A stretch of DNA of 64,000 bases from Acidobacteriota bacterium (GCA_011526565.1 WYBL01000011.1:47240-111239); one strand, 5' to 3'. Counted from the first letter of the stretch, positions 25,963 through 35,046 are shown. The notes: generated from the sequence alone by a model not told the origin. Translations and numbers: made by a program.

Positions 25963-28900
25963 ATGCGGATCGCGCTCGCGCTGGCCATCGTTCTGAACGC
26001 TTCGGCGGCACTCGCCGTCGAGGCGCCGTTCCCGCGCCACCCCGCGCCTTCGCCCGACGGGTCGGAGCTCGCCTTCTCGTGGCAGGGCGACGTGTGGCTG
26101 GCGCCGATCGAGGGCGGCGCCGCCCGACGGCTCACCGCGAACCCCGCCTACGACCACCGTCCCGTGTGGGCGCGCGCGGACGAGCTGCTCTTCGCCTCCG
26201 ACCGCGAGGGTGCCGACGACGTCTACCGGCTCGAACTCGCGGCCGGGCGGGTCTCGCGGCTGAGCTTCCACGAGTCGCCCGACGTGCCGCAGGGAGCGAT
26301 CGGCGACGACGCCGTCTTCGTGTCCCGCCGCCACGAGACGTGGGACCGCATGCCGGCGGTTCACGCGCTGCCGCTCGCCGGCGGCACGGAGCGGCTGCTG
26401 GCCCGGGTGCTCGCGCTGGAGGCGGTGCCGTCGCCCGACGGGAAACGCCTCGCCCTCGTGCGCGGCGGCACGCCGGCCGAGCGTCGCCACTACCGCGGGG
26501 CCGCCAACCGCGACCTGTGGCTGCTCGATCGCGCGAGCGGCGAGCTGAAGCGGCTGACCGACACCGCGTGGGACGAGGACCACGTGAGCTGGGCGGGCAA
26601 CGACGCGCTGGTGTTCCGCTCCGACGAAGGCGGCGACGACCGCGCGCTCGTCCGACTGGAGCTGGCCGCCGGATCGAAGCGGGTGCTGGCGCGCCATGCC
26701 GGCCTCGACGTGCGCCACCCGCGCGCCTCCGCCGACGGGCGGGTCGTCGCCTACGAGCTGTGGGACGCGATCTGGACGGTCGCCGGCGACGGCTCCGCCG
26801 CGCCGCGCCGGCTCGCGTTCGACGTGCCGGCCGACGCGCTGCAGGGTCCGCTCGAGCGGGAGACGCTGCGCGCCGACGCTGACGAGGTCGCGGTCTCGCC
26901 CGACGGCACCCAGGTCGCCCTGGTCGTGAAGGGGGACGTGTTCGTCGTCGCCCGCCGCTCGAAGGACCAGAACTCCGTCGCCGAGGCGCCGACCGCGCGC
27001 GTCACCCGCACCGTCGCCCGCGAGCGCGACGTGGCCTGGCATCCCGACGGCCGGTCGCTCGTGTACGCATCGGATCGCGGCGGCCGCTGGGAGCTGTACG
27101 CGGCCCGCCCCGCCGGCCGCACGGACGGGCGCTTCGATCGCGCCACCGCTTTCGACGAGACGCGACTGACCCAGGGTTCGCGCGACGCGCGTCGGCCGGC
27201 CTTCTCGCCGGACGGCAAGCGACTCGCGTGGATCCACGGGCTCGGCGGCCTCGTCGTCGCGGCCGGGGACGGGAGCGGCGCCAGGGTGCTCTTCGAGCAC
27301 TGGGGAAACACCGACTTCTCGTGGTCGCCCGACTCCCGGTGGCTGGCCTTCTCGCGCGAGGACCAGGACCACGACCAGGAGGTGTTCGTCGTCTCCGCGG
27401 ACGGCGGCCCCGAAACCAACGTGTCCCAGCACCCGGGTCGGGATTCCGATCCCGCCTGGTCCGGCGATGGCCGGCGGCTCTACTGGCTGTCACGTCGGCA
27501 CGCCCGCTCCTCCGACCTGTGGGCCGTGTACCTGACCCGCGCCGACGACGAGCGCAGCGCCGCCGAGTGGGTCGAGCTGTTCGAGGACGAGGACAAGAAG
27601 AAGGGCGACAAGAAGGACGAGAAGGCGGACGGCAGGAAGGAGCCCCGCCCGGTCGCGATCGACCTCGAGGGCCTCGCGCGACGCGCCCGCTCGGTCACCG
27701 CGCTGCCCGGCGACGAGCGGGCCCTCGCGGTCTCGCCCGACGGCCGCACCGTCGCCTTCGTCGCCGCCATCGACGGCGAGCGCGACCTGTTCAAGGTCCG
27801 CTGGGACGGCAAGGAGCTGACGCGGCTGACCACCGGTGGCGCCGAGCCCACGGCGCTGGCCTTCTCGAAGGACGGCAAGACGGTGTTCCACCGCACGGGC
27901 AAGGGCACGGTGGGCGCGATCGGCCTCGACGGCAAGGCGGCGGATCCGGCGCCGTTCGCGGCCCGCGTGGAGCACGAGCGGGCGGCGTTGCGGGCCCAGG
28001 TGTTCGACGAGGCGTGGCGCGCGCTCGACCGGCAGTTCGCCGACCCGCAGTTCTGGGGCAAGGACTGGAAGGCGCTGCGTGAGCGCTACCGGCCCCTGGC
28101 GCTGGCGGCCGCGGCCCGCCGCGACTACGACGAGGCCGTCAACCTGATGCTGGGCGAGCTCAACGCCTCGCACATGGGCTTCCGTCCTCCGGGCGCGAAC
28201 CGCACCGCGGCCCGCACCGGCGCCCTCGGTGTGGAACTGTCGCCGGCGCCGGACGGCCGCGGCGTCGTCGTCGACGAGGTGCTGCCGCACACGCCGGCCG
28301 CGCGCGTCGACGTCGCACTGAAGCCCGGCGACCGCATCGTCGCGATCGACGGCCAGCCGGTCGGGCCGCGCGACAACGTGCACGCGCTGCTGGCGGAGGC
28401 CGCGGGACGGCGCCTGGCGCTGCGCGTGGCCGACGCGAAGGGCGAGCGCGACGTCACGGTCACGCCGGCCTCCCTCGCCGCCGTGCGCGACGCCCGCTAC
28501 GAGACCTGGGTCGCCGAGCGGCGGGCCATGGTCGAGCGGATGTCGGGCGGCCGTCTCGGCTACGTCCACATCCAGGGCATGAACGAGCCCTCGCTCGAGG
28601 AGTTCGAGCGCGACCTGCGCGCCGCCGCCTGGGGCCGGCAGGGCCTGCTGATCGACGTGCGCGGCAACGGCGGCGGCTGGACCACGGATTACCTGATGGC
28701 GATCCTGAACGTGAAGCGCCACGCCTGGACGCTGCCGCGCGACGGCGACCCGAAGGTCAAGGGCTACCCGTCGGACAGGTTGCCGCTGCCGGCCTGGACC
28801 CGGCCCGCCGCCGCGCTGATCGACTCGGCCTCGTACTCCAACGCCGAGATCTTCGCCTGGGCTTTCAAGACGCTCGGCCGCGGCCCCGTGATCGGCGAGC

Positions 28901-29151
28901 CGACCTTCGGCGCGGTGATGTCGACGGGCGGCACGCCGCTGGTCGACGGTTCGTTCGTGCGGCTGCCGTTCCGCCGCTGGTACGTGGCGGGCTCCGGCAT
29001 CGATCAGGAGCGCAACGGCTGCACGCCCGACGTGTTCGCCTCGACTCCGCCCGAGCAGGACTTGTCGAAGGATGCGGACGACGCGCTCGCAAAGGCGGTC
29101 GCGACGCTGCTCGCGACCCTGCCGGCGGACCCGGCGCAGTTGCCCTGGTAG
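25963..29151 (+). CDS. Tricorn-like tail-specific serine protease (S41), exported
   Basis: A 1062-residue protein with signal peptide (1-18), starting at ATG 25963 behind GAGGAGGACC. Residues ~22-640 carry repeated WD/TolB-like beta-propeller blades (SPDGSELAFSW, SPDGKRLALV, SPDSRWLAFS). A Lys/Asp-rich linker lies at ~543-566 (DEDKKKGDKKDEKADG). H737 (ASHMGF), a PDZ domain (~755-840) and the S41 core with S957 in DSASYSNAEIF, then GEPTFGAVMSTGG, form the protease part. Unlike archaeal tricorn it is predicted to be exported, as in many bacterial homologues. It degrades peptides delivered through the propellers. It directly precedes the nucleotidyltransferase gene. Confidence 0.9.
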   Translation: MRIALALAIVLNASAALAVEAPFPRHPAPSPDGSELAFSWQGDVWLAPIEGGAARRLTANPAYDHRPVWARADELLFASDREGADDVYRLELAAGRVSRLSFHESPDVPQGAIGDDAVFVSRRHETWDRMPAVHALPLAGGTERLLARVLALEAVPSPDGKRLALVRGGTPAERRHYRGAANRDLWLLDRASGELKRLTDTAWDEDHVSWAGNDALVFRSDEGGDDRALVRLELAAGSKRVLARHAGLDVRHPRASADGRVVAYELWDAIWTVAGDGSAAPRRLAFDVPADALQGPLERETLRADADEVAVSPDGTQVALVVKGDVFVVARRSKDQNSVAEAPTARVTRTVARERDVAWHPDGRSLVYASDRGGRWELYAARPAGRTDGRFDRATAFDETRLTQGSRDARRPAFSPDGKRLAWIHGLGGLVVAAGDGSGARVLFEHWGNTDFSWSPDSRWLAFSREDQDHDQEVFVVSADGGPETNVSQHPGRDSDPAWSGDGRRLYWLSRRHARSSDLWAVYLTRADDERSAAEWVELFEDEDKKKGDKKDEKADGRKEPRPVAIDLEGLARRARSVTALPGDERALAVSPDGRTVAFVAAIDGERDLFKVRWDGKELTRLTTGGAEPTALAFSKDGKTVFHRTGKGTVGAIGLDGKAADPAPFAARVEHERAALRAQVFDEAWRALDRQFADPQFWGKDWKALRERYRPLALAAAARRDYDEAVNLMLGELNASHMGFRPPGANRTAARTGALGVELSPAPDGRGVVVDEVLPHTPAARVDVALKPGDRIVAIDGQPVGPRDNVHALLAEAAGRRLALRVADAKGERDVTVTPASLAAVRDARYETWVAERRAMVERMSGGRLGYVHIQGMNEPSLEEFERDLRAAAWGRQGLLIDVRGNGGGWTTDYLMAILNVKRHAWTLPRDGDPKVKGYPSDRLPLPAWTRPAAALIDSASYSNAEIFAWAFKTLGRGPVIGEPTFGAVMSTGGTPLVDGSFVRLPFRRWYVAGSGIDQERNGCTPDVFASTPPEQDLSKDADDALAKAVATLLATLPADPAQLPW

Positions 29152-29153
29152 CC

Positions 29154-30203
29154 GTGACGACGACGGGCGAACGGGCGGGGCGCGAAGCGCTGCGGCGCTG
29201 GCTCGTGGACGGACGCCTGCCCGCGGCGTTGGATGCGGCGACGGCCGAGGCGCTGGTGGCTGCGGCCGCACGCGAGGGTCTCAGCGCACTGCTGGACGAC
29301 GCCGTGGAGCGCGAGCACCCCGCCTGGGCCACTGCGGCCGTCGCGGGCGAGTTGCGGGCCAGCCACCGCGCTTGCCTGGCGGCGTCGCTCCGTCGCCTGG
29401 ATCTCGCCGCCGACGTGCTTCACCGGCTGGAGGCCGCCGGCGTGCCCGCCCTTCCGCTCAAGGGCGCCGCCGTCGCCGAGACACTGTACGACTCGCCTGC
29501 GCACCGCGCGATGGCCGATGTCGACGTGCTGGTGCTCGGCGATTGGGCAGCGGCGACCTCCGCGATGACTGCCGCTGGTTTCACGCGCGGCGACGAAGCA
29601 GACCACGCCGTGGCCCTGGTCGCCCCCGACGGCGCGAGCGTCCTCGAGTTGCATCACGCCCTCAGCTCGTGCCCCGGGCTGTTCGAGCTGGATCGCGAGG
29701 GGATGTGGCGGCGACGGAGGCCAGGCACGGGTCTCGTACCCTGGCTGCCCGATCCGGTGGACGGGTTGCTGGCGCTGACTCAGCATGCCGCCTTCCAGCA
29801 CGGGCTCGTGCTCCGCCTCGGGCAGTACCTCGACCTGCGTCGCGCCGTCGAGCGCGAGGCGATTCCCCTCACGACCCTGCTCGAGCGAGCCCGGCCTGCG
29901 GCCCTGCTCGCCTGCGCCGGCCTGGCGTTGGGCGTCGCTCACGCCCGGGTCGGCGGCGACGCCCTCGCGGTGTGGGCCGCGCAGCTCGAACCGCACCTGA
30001 CCCGCGCCCAACGCCGGTTGCGGGCGGCGGCCAGTCGTTCGGGTCCGAGCCTCGCCGCCGTACGCTGGCAGGTCGCCGCCGGGCGGAGAACCCGGCTGCT
30101 GCGGCTCACGCTCGCGCCGCGAGGCTTGCGGGCCGCGCCGCGCCGCGCGATGGCGCTGGCGGTCCGCATGTTTCGCGGCGGGGGCCGTGCCTCCAAGTGG
30201 TAG
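29154..30203 (+). CDS. Nucleotidyltransferase-fold protein (PF14907-like)
   Basis: A 349-residue protein starting at GTG 29154, two bases after the protease stop. The motif GVPALPLKGAAVAETLYD, then AHRAMADVDVLV, is the pattern of the uncharacterised nucleotidyltransferase family in RiPP and polysaccharide clusters; the Lys-Gly and Asp-x-Asp residues would bind nucleotide and metal. Further on, HAVALVAPDGASVLELHH and an all-helical C-terminal half follow. In lasso-peptide clusters of the paeninodin type a homologous enzyme works with an HPr-kinase-like protein on the peptide tail, and such a kinase gene is next here. Role by analogy: modifying the phosphate put on a peptide. Confidence 0.7.
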   Translation: MTTTGERAGREALRRWLVDGRLPAALDAATAEALVAAAAREGLSALLDDAVEREHPAWATAAVAGELRASHRACLAASLRRLDLAADVLHRLEAAGVPALPLKGAAVAETLYDSPAHRAMADVDVLVLGDWAAATSAMTAAGFTRGDEADHAVALVAPDGASVLELHHALSSCPGLFELDREGMWRRRRPGTGLVPWLPDPVDGLLALTQHAAFQHGLVLRLGQYLDLRRAVEREAIPLTTLLERARPAALLACAGLALGVAHARVGGDALAVWAAQLEPHLTRAQRRLRAAASRSGPSLAAVRWQVAAGRRTRLLRLTLAPRGLRAAPRRAMALAVRMFRGGGRASKW

Positions 30204-30269
30204 ATTGGTCTCGTGGCAGGTCCGACCGTCGATCCGCGGGTCCCGCGGTTGCGCAGGCCTTCGACCTGA

Positions 30270-31061
30270 ATGTCGGCATTCGACCGCCTCGGGTGGGCGG
30301 GAGGAGTGGCGTTCCGGGTGTGCGGGCTGCGGATCGGCGTCCGCGTCAGCGAGCGTTCCGCACTCGCGAAACTCCCCGGGATCCTGCCTCCCGGCTGGAA
30401 ACCGGCGGCCAGTCCGATCGTCGACCACCTCTATTCCTGGATCGTGGGCGGCGCCGGCGGCCGCACCATGCACCTGCTCTACTCCGGCGCGACGCGCCTG
30501 ACGCGGACCCGGTTCCAGGAGGACGTCCTGGGTGTGCTGCGCAACGACGTCGGGTACCAGGTGGCCAGTGGCGCGCGCAGCCGCGTGTTCCTGCACGCGG
30601 GTGCCGTCGCGATCGAGGGTCGGGCGCTCCTGCTGCCGGGCCCGAGCGGTGCCGGCAAGAGCCACCTGGTGGAAGCGCTCGTCGAGGCGGGCGCCAGCTA
30701 CCTCTCGGACGAGTACGCCCCGCTCGATGCTCGTGGCCGGGTCCACCCGTATCCCGTGCCCGGGGCGCTGCCGGCGGTCGCCGCCTTGCGCCGCCCGTTG
30801 CCCGTCGCCGGCGTCCTGGTCGTGCGTTACCGGGAAGGTGCGGGTTGCCGCCTGCACCTGCTGAGCCCCGGGCAGGGGCTGCTGCGGGTGCTCCAGTCCG
30901 CGGTTCCCGTGCGCCACGATCCCGAGCGCACCGTCGCGGCGCTGGCACGGATCACCGCGGCGGCGCCGGTGCTGGCCGGGGTCCGCGGCGAGGCCCGCGG
31001 GTGCATCCCGAGGGTCCTCGCCTGGTTCGCCTCGGATCGCCGCCGCAGTGAGGTGGCATGA
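30270..31061 (+). CDS. HPr-kinase-like ATPase of a RiPP-type cassette
   Basis: A 263-residue protein with a Walker A motif GPSGAGKS (residues 125-131) preceded by VFLHAGAVAIEGRALLLPG, the typical opening of the HPr kinase/phosphorylase P-loop domain, and a following SYLSDEYAPL acidic segment. It lacks the HprK N-terminal domain and belongs with shortened kinases found beside PqqD proteins and PF14907 nucleotidyltransferases. Residues 1-110 include a variable N-terminal part (FRVCGLRIGVRVSE). Expected reaction: phosphorylation of Ser, Thr or a C-terminus on a small peptide. Its stop overlaps the PqqD-fusion start (ATGA), so the kinase and the putative substrate are coupled. Confidence 0.75.
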   Translation: MSAFDRLGWAGGVAFRVCGLRIGVRVSERSALAKLPGILPPGWKPAASPIVDHLYSWIVGGAGGRTMHLLYSGATRLTRTRFQEDVLGVLRNDVGYQVASGARSRVFLHAGAVAIEGRALLLPGPSGAGKSHLVEALVEAGASYLSDEYAPLDARGRVHPYPVPGALPAVAALRRPLPVAGVLVVRYREGAGCRLHLLSPGQGLLRVLQSAVPVRHDPERTVAALARITAAAPVLAGVRGEARGCIPRVLAWFASDRRRSEVA

Positions 31062-31579
31062 GCGCCCGACCCCGGGCTCGTCAGGAGCGCCTTCTCGTGC
31101 GCGAGCTCGCCGACGAGTTGCTGGTCTACGACCTCGACCGCCACTCGGCCGTGTGCCTGAACCGGCCTGCGGCCGCGGTCTGGCGGGGTTGCGACGGCGC
31201 GGCCCGCGTCGAGGAGATCGCCCGCAGGGTGAGCCGCGACCTCGGCGAGTCTTTCGGTGCGGACGCCGTCTGGTGCGCCCTCGACGGGCTCGAGAAGCAG
31301 GGGCTGATCGAACGGCTGGCGGCCGCTGACGAGCGGCCCCGGCGCTCGCGACGAGAGTGGCTGCGCGAGCTCGGCCGCACCGGGCTCGCCGCCGCGCTGA
31401 TCCCCACGGTGCTGGCCGTGATCGCACCCTCTCCGGCCCAGGCCCTCTCCGTCATCACCAAGGCGGAGTGCACGGCCCGCACGCCTCCGAACTGCGGCGG
31501 CGCTCCGTGCAGCAAGGGCGGGTTCTGCGTGATCTTCGTCTACGGCGGCGGCATGTTCGCCAAGTGCGTCTGCGCCTGA
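31058..31579 (+). CDS. PqqD domain fused to a Tat-like signal and a six-cysteine peptide
   Basis: A 173-residue protein in three parts. Residues 1-88 are a PqqD-type winged helix (LLVYDLDRHSAVCLNRPAAAVW, VEEIARRVSR, ALDGLEKQGLIERL), the peptide-recognition fold of RiPP pathways. Residues 93-129 look like an export signal: SRREWLRELG (twin Arg 98-99), a hydrophobic run and SPAQA before a likely cleavage after A129. The remaining 44 residues are small, Gly-rich and carry C138, C146, C151, C157, C170 and C172. The protein could therefore be a recognition domain and its own substrate in one chain, with the Cys-rich tail modified in the cytoplasm and exported folded. A structural disulfide protein is the plainer alternative. 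It is between the kinase and a methyltransferase, 10 bases from the latter. Confidence 0.7.
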   Translation: MSARPRARQERLLVRELADELLVYDLDRHSAVCLNRPAAAVWRGCDGAARVEEIARRVSRDLGESFGADAVWCALDGLEKQGLIERLAAADERPRRSRREWLRELGRTGLAAALIPTVLAVIAPSPAQALSVITKAECTARTPPNCGGAPCSKGGFCVIFVYGGGMFAKCVCA

Positions 31580-31589
31580 GTCGCCGGAC

Positions 31590-32711
31590 ATGATCGACCA
31601 CTACCGCCGCATTCTCGACGACCGGGTGCGGGTGCTGGCCTTCGAGCGGGCGATCGCGGCCGTCGTGCGCCCGGGGGACGTGGTCCTCGACCTCGGCTGC
31701 GCGCTCGGCAACTTCAGCGTGTTCGCCTGCCGCAGCGGCGCGGCGCGGGTCTACGCGGTCGAGGCCGAGCCGGCGATCGAGGTCGCGCGCCGGGTGATCG
31801 CGGACAACGGTTGCGCCGACCGCGTCCGCTTCCTGCGCGGCCGCTCGACGGAGCTGGAGCCGCCGGAGCGGGCCCGGGTCGTGATCTTCGAGGACTTCGT
31901 CACCAGCCTGCTGTCGCCGGGCGTCGTCCGCACCCTGCGCGACGCCGCGACGCGCTGGCTGGAACCCGGCGGCGTGCTGCTGCCCGGGCGCGCCCGGCTG
32001 TGGCTGGCGCCCGTGGAAGACCCCGTCGCCTACGCCGACCTCGACCGCTTCGCAGCCGCCGGGCATCGCGCTTACGGCCTCGACGTGTCCGCCACGCGGC
32101 CGCCGGCCTTCGCCCGTGCGTACGGCCGCTTCCTCGAGGCTGGCTGCCTGCTGACCGCGCCGCTGGCGGCGGGCCAGGTCGACCTGAAGACCGTCGAACA
32201 GGCCGCGCTGCGCGTCTCGTCGCGGGCGACCGCCGTGCGCTCCGCTGCCGTCCACGGCCTGGCGTTGTGGTTCGAGCTGGACCTCGGGGGCGAATGGCTG
32301 GGCACGGGCCCGCTCACCCCGCGCACGGCGTGGGCCCAGGTCTTCCTGCCGCTGGCTGCACCGCTGGTCGTCGATCGCGGCGACGAGCTCGAGGTCGCCT
32401 GCGAGGCCGCGCCATTCGCGGACGACCTGGTCTGGCAGTGGAGCGTGGCCGCGCGCGGCCAGCGGGCCGAGGGGTCGAATCTCGACTCGTTCGCGCTCGA
32501 CGGCGCGGCCCTCGGCCGCTGGGACCCCGACCACGTGCCGGAGCCCGATCCCGGGCTCGAGCTGGACCGCGCCATCCTCGAGGCCGTCGACGGCGAGCGC
32601 TCGCTGGAGCAGATCGCGGACGCGGTCCGCGATCACTGCACGGGCCGGCTCGCCGAGCCCGGCGCCCTGGAGCGCCGCGTGCTCGCCCTGGTCGGCGGAC
32701 CGAGGCGTTGA
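31590..32711 (+). CDS. SAM methyltransferase (PRMT-like) with C-terminal PqqD-like segment
   Basis: A 373-residue protein. Residues 1-130 form a class I SAM-binding fold: VVLDLGCALGNFSVFA (motif I), VYAVEAEP (acidic end of strand 2) and VVIFEDFVTSLLSPG in the place of the double-E loop of protein arginine methyltransferases. Residues ~150-310 resemble the PRMT beta-barrel region. The last 50 residues (LDRAILEAVDGERSLEQIADAV) read like the winged-helix half of PqqD, a possible peptide-recognition module. Position 10 bases after the Cys-rich fusion gene suggests it methylates that peptide or a related protein. The substrate is not known. Confidence 0.65.
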   Translation: MIDHYRRILDDRVRVLAFERAIAAVVRPGDVVLDLGCALGNFSVFACRSGAARVYAVEAEPAIEVARRVIADNGCADRVRFLRGRSTELEPPERARVVIFEDFVTSLLSPGVVRTLRDAATRWLEPGGVLLPGRARLWLAPVEDPVAYADLDRFAAAGHRAYGLDVSATRPPAFARAYGRFLEAGCLLTAPLAAGQVDLKTVEQAALRVSSRATAVRSAAVHGLALWFELDLGGEWLGTGPLTPRTAWAQVFLPLAAPLVVDRGDELEVACEAAPFADDLVWQWSVAARGQRAEGSNLDSFALDGAALGRWDPDHVPEPDPGLELDRAILEAVDGERSLEQIADAVRDHCTGRLAEPGALERRVLALVGGPRR

Positions 32712-33493
32712 CGAAGCCGCTCGCCGCGCTGCTCGCGCTGCTGCTGGCGGGGTCCGCCGAGCCCCCGGCCGAGGTGCTCGACGCCGAACAGGCCGAGTAC
32801 GTGGCCGACGTGATGGCCTTCACCGGCGAACCGCTCGACGCGGTTCGGGAGCGCATGAAGCGGGGGCCGAAGCCGCTGCAGGAGGAGTGGGACGCCTGGG
32901 AACGCGAGGCCCCGATGACTCCCGAGCGGGTCACCGAGTTCTATCGCCGCACGCCCAGCTACGTCTACGAGCTGGGCCAGTGGCACCTGTTCCTGCCGGC
33001 CAAGCGCGAGAGCAACCGGGCGCTGTTCGAGCACCTGCTGGCCCGCAAGCCGAAGAACGTGCTCGATTTCGGCGGCGGCGTCGGCCTGCACGCGATCCCG
33101 CTGGCGCGGGCCGGGCTCGACGTGACGCTCGCCGACCTCGACTCGGTCACGCTGCGCTTCGCGGAGTTCCGCGCCCGCCGCCACGGCGTGCCGCTCAAGC
33201 TCTGGCGCACCGACGTCGAGGCGGCGGCGCCCGACGCCCGCTACGACGTGATCCTGGCCATGGACGTGCTCGAGCACCTCCCGAAGCCGCTGCTGGCCGA
33301 GACCGTCGACCGCCTGCTGGCGCTCAGGCACGAAGGCACGGTCGTGATCATGAGCGCGCCGTTCGGGCGCACGGCGACCCACCCGATGCACGTCGACTTC
33401 GACGCGGAGACGCAGGCCCAGCTCGATCGCCTGCAGCCGATCGACGTCGATCGCATCGTGCCGCGGCCGTCGCCGCAGCCCTCCGCCCGCTAG
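32708..33493 (+). CDS. SAM-dependent methyltransferase
   Basis: A 261-residue protein. TTG 32708 overlaps the previous stop (TTGA) and is taken as the start; ATG 32813 is a later alternative. Residues 1-17 are hydrophobic (LAALLALLLAGSAEPP), so it may have a signal peptide, unusual for a SAM enzyme, or the true start may be downstream. The methyltransferase core is plain: VLDFGGGVGLHAIPLA, VTLADLD, YDVILAMDVLEHL, then VVIMSAPFG. The family resembles methyltransferases acting on small molecules or lipids. It is the last gene of the cassette and ends 4 bp into the convergent decarboxylase gene. Confidence 0.7.
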   Translation: MTKPLAALLALLLAGSAEPPAEVLDAEQAEYVADVMAFTGEPLDAVRERMKRGPKPLQEEWDAWEREAPMTPERVTEFYRRTPSYVYELGQWHLFLPAKRESNRALFEHLLARKPKNVLDFGGGVGLHAIPLARAGLDVTLADLDSVTLRFAEFRARRHGVPLKLWRTDVEAAAPDARYDVILAMDVLEHLPKPLLAETVDRLLALRHEGTVVIMSAPFGRTATHPMHVDFDAETQAQLDRLQPIDVDRIVPRPSPQPSAR

Positions 33494-34905
33494 TTCCGCA
33501 CCTCCTCGCGCAGGCGCTGCCACAGCGCGGCCACGTGCGCGCGCTCGGTCGCGGTCGCGCCGATCGAGATCCGCGCCATCCAGCGCCCCTCGAGCTGCGC
33601 GGGCGTGAGGTAGGAGAAGCCCGAGGCGTTGACGCGCTCGACCCAGCCCAGGGTGTGGCGGTCCAGCGCATCGCCGTCGAGGCCCGGCGGCTCGTGGCGC
33701 ACGCACAGCGTCTGCAGCCGCACCGGCGCGTTGAGCAGCCGCCAGCCGGGCTCCGCGGCGACCCGCTCCGCGAGCCAGCGCGCGTTGTCGAGGTCGCGAC
33801 GCAGCCGCGCCTGCAGCGCGGCGACCCCCTGCTCGCGGATCAGCGCCCACAGCTTGAGGGAGCGGAAGCGGCGGCCGAGCGGGATGCCCCAGTCGCGGTA
33901 GTTGCGGACGCGGCCGTCGGCGGCGGTCTGCAGGTAGCTCGGGTTCGTGCTCATCACCCGCACCAGGTGCTGCGCGTCGCGCACGTAGTAGAGCGAGCAG
34001 TCGAACGCCACCCCGAGCCACTTGTGGGGGTTGAGCACCAGCGAGTCGGCGCCCTCGATGCCGTCCCACAGCGGCCGGCACTCCGGCAGGATCATCGCGG
34101 AGCCTGCCATCGCCGCGTCCACGTGGAGCCACATCCCGTGTTCGCGTGCGACTTCCGCGAGGGCGCCCAGCGGATCGAAGGCCGTGGTCGCGGTGCTGCC
34201 GCAGGTGCCGACCACCGCGCACGGCCCGCGGCCGGCCGCACGATCGGCGCGCACGGCCGCGGCGAGCGCGTCGGGCCGCATCGCGAACGTCGCGTCGACC
34301 GGGACCTGCCGCACCTGTCCGCGCCCGAACCCCGCCAGCAGCGCTGCCTTCTCCACCGAGCTGTGGGCCTGCGGCGACGTGTAGATCACCAGCTCCGGGG
34401 CCGCGCCCTGCAGGCCGCCGCGGACCATCGCGTAGTCCGTCGCCCGCTCGCGCGCGCAGACCAGGGCGACCAGCGTGCTCGAGGAAGCGGTGTCCTGGAT
34501 GACCCCGCTCCAGGCGGGCGAGAGGCCGAGCATCTGCCGCATCCAGTCGGTCGCAACTTCTTCGACCTCGGTCAGCGCGGGGCTGCTCTGCCAGGAGAGG
34601 CCCAGCACGCCGAGTCCCGTCGAGAGGAAGTCGCCGAGCACCGAGGCGAGCTCGCCGTTGCTCGGGAAGTAGCCGAAGAAGCGCGGGTGCTGCCAGTGCG
34701 ACAGCCCCGGTACGACCACTCGCTCGAGGTCGCCCAGCACGTCCTCGAACGGCTCGCCCCGCTCCGGGGGCGACGCCGGCAGCGCGGCGCGGATCGAACC
34801 CGGTTCCACGCGGCTCATCACCGGACGGGAGGAGGTCGTGGCGCGGTAGTCGGCGATCCAGTCGACGACGCGGTGACCGAGGCGGCGGAACTCTTCGGTG
34901 TCCAT
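33490..34905 (-). CDS. PLP-dependent group II (aromatic-L-amino-acid-type) decarboxylase
   Basis: A 471-residue enzyme. The opening MDTEEFRRLGHRVVDWIADY and the block HPRFFGYFPSN are typical of DOPA/tryptophan decarboxylase-like enzymes. K295 in NPHKWLGV binds pyridoxal phosphate, and HVDAAMAGSAMILPECR supplies the Asp that contacts the pyridine nitrogen. Length fits the family. Substrate choice (Trp, Tyr, DOPA, Phe) cannot be read from the sequence with confidence. It probably makes an aromatic amine in the cytoplasm. It stands alone between convergent and divergent neighbours. Confidence 0.92.
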   Translation of the reverse strand: MDTEEFRRLGHRVVDWIADYRATTSSRPVMSRVEPGSIRAALPASPPERGEPFEDVLGDLERVVVPGLSHWQHPRFFGYFPSNGELASVLGDFLSTGLGVLGLSWQSSPALTEVEEVATDWMRQMLGLSPAWSGVIQDTASSSTLVALVCARERATDYAMVRGGLQGAAPELVIYTSPQAHSSVEKAALLAGFGRGQVRQVPVDATFAMRPDALAAAVRADRAAGRGPCAVVGTCGSTATTAFDPLGALAEVAREHGMWLHVDAAMAGSAMILPECRPLWDGIEGADSLVLNPHKWLGVAFDCSLYYVRDAQHLVRVMSTNPSYLQTAADGRVRNYRDWGIPLGRRFRSLKLWALIREQGVAALQARLRRDLDNARWLAERVAAEPGWRLLNAPVRLQTLCVRHEPPGLDGDALDRHTLGWVERVNASGFSYLTPAQLEGRWMARISIGATATERAHVAALWQRLREEVRN

Positions 34906-35046
34906 GAGCCGGATCCTGCCCCGCGAGGCGCCCCGGGGGAAGACGAACGCCCCGAGGTGCCCCGCGTCTTTCGGGGATGGCGAGGATGGGAGACAATGTC
35001 CGGATGCCGCCCGTGACGGGCGGAAGAAGGAGTTTCGCCCGTTCCG

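Noticed and set aside
32708..33493. Treating the second methyltransferase as certainly exported because of its hydrophobic N-terminus
   Set aside because: The TTG start is chosen from the overlap only, and a later ATG removes the hydrophobic piece; SAM enzymes are normally cytoplasmic.
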